Source: Paenibacillus sp. P25 (lineage in GTDB: Bacteria > Bacillota > Bacilli > Paenibacillales > NBRC-103111). From it: DNA of 64,000 nucleotides. Position 1 is the stretch's first letter, and each line of letters begins with the position of its first letter. Below are positions 58,090 to 64,000 of this stretch, piece after piece. Location: contig CP085629.1 of the NCBI GenBank assembly GCA_024704175.1, forward strand, positions 2,604,001 through 2,668,000, read 5' to 3'. The notes beneath the pieces are model-generated. The model did no database searches and was not told the DNA's origin. It worked only from the letters and a program-made list of their open reading frames with translations. The translations under genes were made by a program, and so were the position numbers.

Positions 58090-59187
58090 TCAGTCGATGC
58101 TGACCGAATCCTGATGCATTTCTTCGGCTTCCGTCCTAGGACGGCCGAATTCTTGCTCTGCTTGGGTTTCGCTCTTGATATCGATCTTCCAGCCGGTCAG
58201 CTTCGCAGCAAGACGCGCGTTCTGGCCTTTGATCCCGATCGCAAGCGACAATTGATAATCCGGAACGATGACGCGCGCCATCTTCTCCGCTTCGTACACC
58301 TGCACTTCGATGACCTTCGACGGGCTCAGCGCATTGGCGACGTACTCTTCCACATTTTCCACCCAGCGCACGATATCGATCTTCTCGCCCTTCAGCTCGT
58401 TCACGATCGTCTGCACGCGCATCCCTCTCGGGCCTACGCACGAACCGACCGGATCCACCTCCGGGTTCCGCGAGTAAACGGCGATCTTGGAACGGAAGCC
58501 GGCTTCCCGCGCAACGGAACGAATCTCGACGACACCTTGGAAAATTTCGGGCACCTCCAGCTCGAAGAGCCGTTTAAGGAGTCCGGGATGGGTACGGGAC
58601 AAGACGATTTGAGGCCCCTTCGTGGTATTCTCCACCTTGGTGATGTAGGCCTTCACCCGGTCGCCGTGCTTGAACTTATCGGTCGGCATCAGCTCGGTAA
58701 GCGGCATGGCCGCTTCGATTTTGCCAAGATCGATGTACAGGTTGCGCTGATCCTGACGCTGCACGATGCCGTTGACGATGTCTTCTTCTTTATCGACGTA
58801 TGCGTTATAAATCAGCCCCCGCTCCGCTTCGCGGATGCGCTGGGTAACGACCTGCTTGGCGGTCTGGGCCGCAATCCGTCCGAAGTCGCGCGGCGTCACT
58901 TCAATCTCCACAATATCGTTCAGCTGATAGTTCTGGTTCATCTCCCGCGCGGCATACAGCGAAATTTCCAGACGCGGGTCCAGCACTTCGTCGACAACCG
59001 TTTTGCGCGCATACACTTTGATTAATCCGGTGTGACGGTTAATATCTACGCGAACGTTCTGGGCCGTGTTGAAATTGCGTTTGTAACTGGAAATCAGCGC
59101 CGCTTCGATCGCATCGATCAGCACTTCTTTGGCAATGCCCTTCTCCCTTTCAATCTCATTCAGCGCTTCAATAAAATCCATATTCAT
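58090..59187 (-). CDS. nusA: Transcription termination/antitermination factor NusA
   Basis: A complete 365-residue NusA: N-terminal domain (EIEREKGIAKEVLIDAIEAALISSYKR region), S1 domain (GIVQRQDQRNLYIDLG), and KH1-KH2 (VGSCVGPRGMRVQ, IGIKGQNARLAAKL). There is no C-terminal acidic repeat domain, as in Firmicutes. The start could also be the ATG six bases further in. It is the second gene of the rimP operon. Confidence 0.97.
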   Translation of the reverse strand: MNMDFIEALNEIEREKGIAKEVLIDAIEAALISSYKRNFNTAQNVRVDINRHTGLIKVYARKTVVDEVLDPRLEISLYAAREMNQNYQLNDIVEIEVTPRDFGRIAAQTAKQVVTQRIREAERGLIYNAYVDKEEDIVNGIVQRQDQRNLYIDLGKIEAAMPLTELMPTDKFKHGDRVKAYITKVENTTKGPQIVLSRTHPGLLKRLFELEVPEIFQGVVEIRSVAREAGFRSKIAVYSRNPEVDPVGSCVGPRGMRVQTIVNELKGEKIDIVRWVENVEEYVANALSPSKVIEVQVYEAEKMARVIVPDYQLSLAIGIKGQNARLAAKLTGWKIDIKSETQAEQEFGRPRTEAEEMHQDSVSID

Positions 59188-59228
59188 TTGAATGGAGCTC
59201 CCCTCTCATAAAATGCAGCTGCACTAAC

Positions 59229-59693
59229 CTAGAATAAAATGGCCAACCTGGCGCTGGCGATTTTATTAAACGGAAGGCTGTGTTTCTTCTTGCCGATTTC
59301 GATCACGACCGTTTCTTCATCAAAAGAAGCCAGCTTGCCCTCGAACTCCTTCAGTCCGTCAATCGGCTCATAAGTGGTCATGAATACATGCTCGCCGACC
59401 GCCTTATAGTAATCCTGGACCTTCTTCAGGGGACGCTCCGCCCCGGGCGAAGACACTTCCAGAAAATAGGCTCCTTCGATCGGATCCTTCTCATCGAGTC
59501 TAGCGCTCAAGTATTCGCTGATCCGGCCGCAGTCGTCGATATCGATGCCGCCTTCCTTGTCCACATAGACCCGGAGAAACCAGTTGCCGCCTTCCTTCAC
59601 ATACTCCACATCAACAAGTTCAAATCCGTTTTCTTCTAAAAAAGGTTGAACCAGCTCTTCCACGATGGATTTGATCTGCTGCGCGCTGCTCAA
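59229..59693 (-). CDS. rimP: Ribosome maturation factor RimP
   Basis: A complete 154-residue RimP (YlxS) needed for 30S maturation. VEYVKEGGNWFLRVYVDKEGG and LEVSSPGAERPLKK are diagnostic. TTG at 59693 lies seven bases after AGGAGG; earlier in-frame codons have no such site. It is the first gene of the long translation operon. Confidence 0.95.
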   Translation of the reverse strand: MSSAQQIKSIVEELVQPFLEENGFELVDVEYVKEGGNWFLRVYVDKEGGIDIDDCGRISEYLSARLDEKDPIEGAYFLEVSSPGAERPLKKVQDYYKAVGEHVFMTTYEPIDGLKEFEGKLASFDEETVVIEIGKKKHSLPFNKIASARLAILF

Positions 59694-59762
59694 ACGATTC
59701 CCTCCTGCGAATAGAAGTAGTGTAATGCTGCGTAAAGGCAAATGTCCTTATACAAAATGTAA

Positions 59763-59782
59763 AGAGTGGGTTTCCCCACTCT
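59763..59782 (-). promoter_or_regulatory. rimP: GAAA-capped hairpin in the rimP leader
   Basis: AGAGTGGG and CCCACTCT form an eight-pair stem with a GAAA tetraloop, just downstream of the expected transcription start. The following bases are only weakly U-rich. Confidence 0.55.
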
Positions 59783-59816
59783 CTGAACACGAGTTATTAC
59801 TTTGTTACCAAAGAAG

Positions 59817-59845
59817 ATTATACCATAAGAGCTCGTTTCATGCAA
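59817..59845 (-). promoter_or_regulatory. Sigma-A promoter of the rimP-nusA-infB operon
   Basis: TTGCAT (59845-59840) and TATAAT (59822-59817) with a 17-base spacer. Confidence 0.8.
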
Positions 59846-59960
59846 TAGAACCGTAAAGCCGTCCCAGCCCATCCAGGAGCAACGGCTACGCTGTCCTTGT
59901 CCTGCAAGGATTGCCGCGTTTATCAAGGTTGATGCGAAGCTATAAGAACTTTCTTTTCAA

Positions 59961-62900
59961 CTAAAATAAGGAGAGCTGGTTCGTCTCCGGCAGACCGCGG
60001 AAGCGACCCATGCCGGAAAGAAGTTCGATGATCGTTTTCGACGCCTTGCTCCGGGTCTGAAAATCCTCAATCGAGAGGAACGGCCCGTCGTTCCGGGAGG
60101 CGGCGATGTTCTTTGCCGCGTTCTCTCCGATGCCTCCGACGGCCGAGAACGGCGGAATCAGCGAATCTCCGTCGATCAGGAACTTCGTCGCATCGGATTT
60201 GTACAGATCGATGCTCTTGAAGGTAAAGCCGCGGGCCGTCATCTCCAGCGCCATCTCCAGCAGGGAAATCGAGTTCTTCTCCTTCGGCGTCGCCTGGAAG
60301 CCCTTCTCCTCGATTTCGATCAGCCGCCGCAAGATCGCATCGTACCCTTGACACAGCAGATCGAGGTCAAAATCTTCGGCGCGGACCGTGAAATAAGTCG
60401 CATAGAAGGCGATCGGATAGTAGAGCTTGAAATACGCCGTTCGCACCGCCGAAATAACATAAGCGGAGGCGTGCGCTTTCGGGAACATGTACTGGATTTT
60501 CTCGCAGGATTCGATGTACCACTTCGGCACATTGCATTTCCGCATCTCTTCCTTCCACTCTTCCGTCAGGCCTTTGCCTTTCCGTACGCTCTCGGTGATT
60601 TTGAAGGCCAGCGCCGCATCCATGCCGGCTTTGTAGATCAGATACAGCATAATATCGTCGCGGCGACCGATTACGGTTTTGATCGTACAAATGCCCTTGC
60701 GGATGAGCTCCTGCGCATTATCAAGCCAAACGCCGGTACCGTGGGACAAGCCCGAGATTTGCAGAAGGTCGGCGAAGCTGGAAGGCTTCGCTTCCTCAAG
60801 CATTTGGCGTACGAACTTCGTCCCCATCTCCGGCACGCCGTAGGTGGCCACCGTCGTCCGAATTTTCTCCGGGGTTACGCCCAGGGCGTCCACCGAGTTG
60901 AACATGCTCATGACCTTCGGGTCGTTCATCGGAATCGTGGTCGGATCCACGCCCGTCAAATCCTGCAGCATCCGCATCATGGTCGGATCATCGTGCCCGA
61001 GAATATCGAGCTTCAGCAGGTTGGCGTCGAACGCGTGATAATCGAAGTGCGTCGTCATCCATTCCGAGCTTGTATCGTCAGCCGGGAACTGTACCGGCGT
61101 AATGTCATTGACGTCAATGTAGTCCGGCACGACCACAATCCCGCCGGGATGCTGTCCGGTACTGCGTTTCACCCCGGTACAGCCTGACGCCAAACGGTTC
61201 AGTTCCGCGCCGCGCCACTTTTTCCCCTGCTCTTCCTCGAACTTCTTGACGAAGCCGAAGGCTGTCTTTTCCGCCACAGTACCGATCGTTCCGGCACGAA
61301 ATACGCTTTTCTCCCCGAACAGCACTTTCGTATAGTTATGGGCATGCGGCTGGTAATCGCCTGAGAAGTTCAAGTCGATATCGGGGACCTTGTCGCCTTT
61401 GAAGCCAAGGAACGTTTCGAACGGGATGTCCTGCCCTTCGCCCTTCAGCTTCTCCCCGCATTTCGGGCAGTCCTTATCCGGCAAGTCGAAGCCGGAAGGA
61501 ATCGAGCCGTCGAGGAACCATTCGCTGAATTTGCAGTGCTTGCAGATATAGTGCGGCGGCGGCGGATTGACCTCGGAAATGCCGAGGAAGGTCGCTACGA
61601 CGGACGAGCCGACGGAACCCCGGGAGCCTACCAGATAGCCGTCTTCGTTTGATTTTTTTACAAGCCGCTCGGAGATCAAATAGTTCGCCGAGAAGCCGTA
61701 CTTGATGATCGGTACGAGCTCCTTCTCGAGCCGTGCGGTAATGACCTCCGGCGACTCATCGCCGTAAATCCGCTTCGCCGTTTCGTAGCACTTCGTGCGG
61801 ATTTCCTCGTCGGCGCCTTCGATGATCGGGGTGAAAAGCCCGTTATCCGTAGGCCCGCCCTTGGTCGGAAACAGCTCCAGCTCCTCGAACCGGTCGGCCA
61901 GCTCGCTGGTGTTTTTCACAACGACCTCATAGGCCGTTTCCTCCCCGAGAAACTTGAATTCCTCGAGCATTTCTTTCGTCGTCCGAAAATGAACGTCCGG
62001 CTTGCGCATATCCTTCAGCGGGCTGAAGCCCGTAATGCCTTGGATCGTAATATCACGATAAATCTTGTCGCGGGGATGCAGGTAGTGAACGTTGCCGGTG
62101 GCAATGACCGGCTTGCCGAGCTTGCGGCCGATCTGCACGATTTTGCGGCTGGCGTCCTCCAGCTGTGCCGCGCTGCCTACGAGCCCTTTATCAACAAGGT
62201 GCATATTGACGCAGGTCGGCTGAATTTCCAGCACATCGTAGAACTCGGCCACCGTTTCCGCTTCCTCCACCGACTTGTTCAGTACGGTTTCGAACAGCTC
62301 GCCCTTCTCATGACCCGATACGATGAGCAGGCCTTCGCGCATTTCCTGCAGCTTGCTCTTCGGAATGCAAGGCACCCGGTGAAAATATTCCGTATGCGAC
62401 AGCGACACCAGCGTGAAAAGATTTTTCTTGCCGGTCATGTTGAGTGCATAGATGCAGCAGTGGAAAGGCCGCTGGGTCGCCAGGTTTTTGCCGACCTGGT
62501 CGTTCAGCCGGTCCAGCTGGCTGTACCCGCGCTCCGCCGCTTCCTTGAGCAGATGGAACAATACATGCCCCAGCGCGATAGAATCGTCGATGGCCCGGTG
62601 GTGGTTCTCCAGATTCACTTTGAATTTGTCGGTTAATGTATTCAGCCTGTGATTCTTCAGCGTCGGGAACAAAAGTCTTGCAAGCTCGAGCGTATCGAGC
62701 ACCGGATTCTTCACTTCCGGCAGTCCCAGGTCGCTTGCAGTTCGCCTGAATGAACCCGATATCGAACCGGGCATTATGCGCTACGAGCACCGCATCGCCG
62801 ACAAACTCGAGAAACTTCGGCAGCATTTCCTCCAGCTCCGGGGCGCCTTTAACCATATCATCCGTAATATTCGTAAGTCGCTGAATGTTGTATGGTATGC

Positions 62901-64000
62901 GCTCATGCGGGTCGATAAAGGTCGAGAATCGGTCGATTTCCTTGCCTTCCTTCATCTTGACGCCGGCCAGCTCGATGATTTTGTTGCTCGTGACCGACAG
63001 ACCCGTGGTCTCAATATCGAAAATGACATATTCCGCATCGCCCAGCGCGATCTCCGACGGGTTCATCACCACTTTAACCGAATCGTCGATGACGTTGGCT
63101 TCCAAACCGTACAGCACCTTAATGTGATGCTTGTGCGCTGCATGATTGGCTTCCGGGAAGCTCTGTATCCCGCCGTGATCCGTTATCGCAATCGCTTTAT
63201 GGCCCCATTTGGCCGCCGTCTTAATATATTGATCGACGGAGGTGATGCCGTCCATCGTGCTCATCGTGGTGTGCAAATGGAACTCTACGCGCTTCTCTTC
63301 CGCATTGTCCTTGCGCTCGGGCGGCGCCATAATCTCGTTGACGTCGGAAGGGATCATGATGAGCTCCGGAATTTGCATGAACCGGTCGTATTCCACCCGG
63401 CCCCTCAGCTTCAGCCAGGTTCCGTTTGAGATTAAGCTGTAGATCTTGACATCTTCCTTGGTCTTGGCGAAGGCTTTGATCATCAAAGAGTCTGTAAAAT
63501 CCGTTATATTGAACGTAAACAGGGTGCTTCCGTTCTTCAGCTCCTTCACGTCGAGACCGAAGACCATGCCCTGCACCGTAACTTTCTTTTCCTCGTCCTT
63601 AATTTCCTGAAGCGGCACCGCCTGATCCCGGATGTCGTAGCCGACCATCAGCTTGACTTCGGCGTCCGACTCGGCTTCGGCCTGATTCTCCGCTTCCACC
63701 GCCGTCATAATCATGCTCGTGACTTCTTTTTCTTCCTCTTGAATTTGTTTCTGGAACTGCTCGATTACATCTTCTCTGGCGACGTCCACCGTCAGCTTGA
63801 CCTGGAAATTCACGCCGAAAAACGAGGAAAAATAATTTTGGATCCACTGTGCAATATTTTTCTTCTTCGCCAGCTCCAGACCGATCGTATCAAGCAAATG
63901 CAGCGTAAGCACATTCCCGGCTACATCGATCTTGGCTTTGGTCATCCATCCGTTGATGGATGCCGCTTCCCGCTGCACCCATTCGATGAACATCCCCCAA
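59961..64000 (-). CDS. polC: DNA polymerase III PolC, C-terminal 1346 residues (frame broken, runs off right edge)
   Basis: The replicative polymerase of Firmicutes. Visible in order are the OB region, the PHP domain (VEFHLHTTMSTMDG, ITDHGGIQSFPEA), the exonuclease (VIFDIETTGLS, AHNARFDIGF, HHRAIDDS), a zinc-binding segment (CKHCKF and CPKCGEKL) and the polymerase core (DIDLNFSGDYQ, STGQHPGGIVVVP, DILGHDDPTMMRML). About 90 N-terminal residues lie beyond 64000. A one-base gain near 62736-62741 breaks the frame within the exonuclease domain; repair gives FIQANCSDLGLPEV. As the gene is essential this is almost certainly an error. Confidence 0.95.

Noticed and set aside
62730..62745. Programmed frameshift in polC
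   Set aside because: There is no slippery heptamer or downstream structure, PolC families are not known to use it, and similar breaks occur throughout the window.
1..64000. Mobile elements, prophage, tRNA or rRNA genes
   Set aside because: No transposase, integrase, phage gene, terminal repeat or recognisable tRNA/rRNA sequence was found in either strand.

Overview
The window reads as chromosomal core DNA of a spore-forming, GC-rich Bacillales bacterium, most likely Paenibacillaceae (Paenibacillus or a close relative). The evidence is the B. subtilis-type gene order polC-rimP-nusA-ylxR-ylxQ-infB-rbfA, the nrnA gene placed between rbfA and truB, the sporulation genes (dpaA, dpaB, spoIIIE, tepA, sleB, spoVS), and strong Shine-Dalgarno sequences with frequent TTG and GTG starts. 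Every recognised gene except ymaF (473-874) lies on the minus strand, so the map is best read from 64000 down to 1.

From right to left: polC (runs off the right edge); a translation and RNA operon from a strong promoter at 59817-59845 (rimP, nusA, rnpM, ylxQ, infB, rbfA, nrnA, truB, ribF); rpsO and pnp; ylxY, mlpA and dut; the dipicolinate and lysine block (dpaA, dpaB, asd, dapG, dapA); rnjB; tepA, ylzJ and spoIIIE; sleB; the ymfF-ymfH-ymfI-ymfJ-ymfK-rodZ group with an exported protein inserted; yajQ; rimO-pgsA; cinA; recA with an SOS box; recX; rny; ymdB; spoVS; a membrane dipeptidase; korA-korB with pduL; miaB-ricA.

Below about 11.7 kb the content becomes accessory: an AcuI-like oxidoreductase, an unrecognised protein behind a structured leader, a zinc alcohol dehydrogenase with a GntR/FadR-type operator, a compact NAD-salvage cluster (nrtR, pncA, pncB, pnuC, nadR) that looks autoregulated, a membrane PASTA protein whose kinase domain lacks catalytic residues, a frameshifted methyltransferase, a His-rich YmaF protein, and a partial unknown gene at the left edge.

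The working themes are conserved ones: transcription-translation-RNA decay (nusA, infB, rny, rnjB, pnp, ricA), lysine/dipicolinate supply for spores, DNA repair (recA, recX, cinA), and sporulation control. Candidate sigma-H (spoVS), sigma-G (sleB) and sigma-K (dpaA) promoters can be read directly.

An important caveat: I count about 30 reading-frame breaks in 24 genes, including genes that should be essential (polC, dut, ribF, rnjB, dpaA). Most are one-base changes in G/C runs of 4-6, which looks like uncorrected long-read consensus error rather than gene decay. I annotate these genes at full length and give each break position. I saw no rRNA, tRNA, CRISPR array, insertion sequence or prophage, and nothing I would call a clearly new system. 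The most interesting items are the NrtR-linked NAD cluster, the pseudokinase-PASTA protein, the ATT start of ymdB and the structured leader near 10.4 kb.
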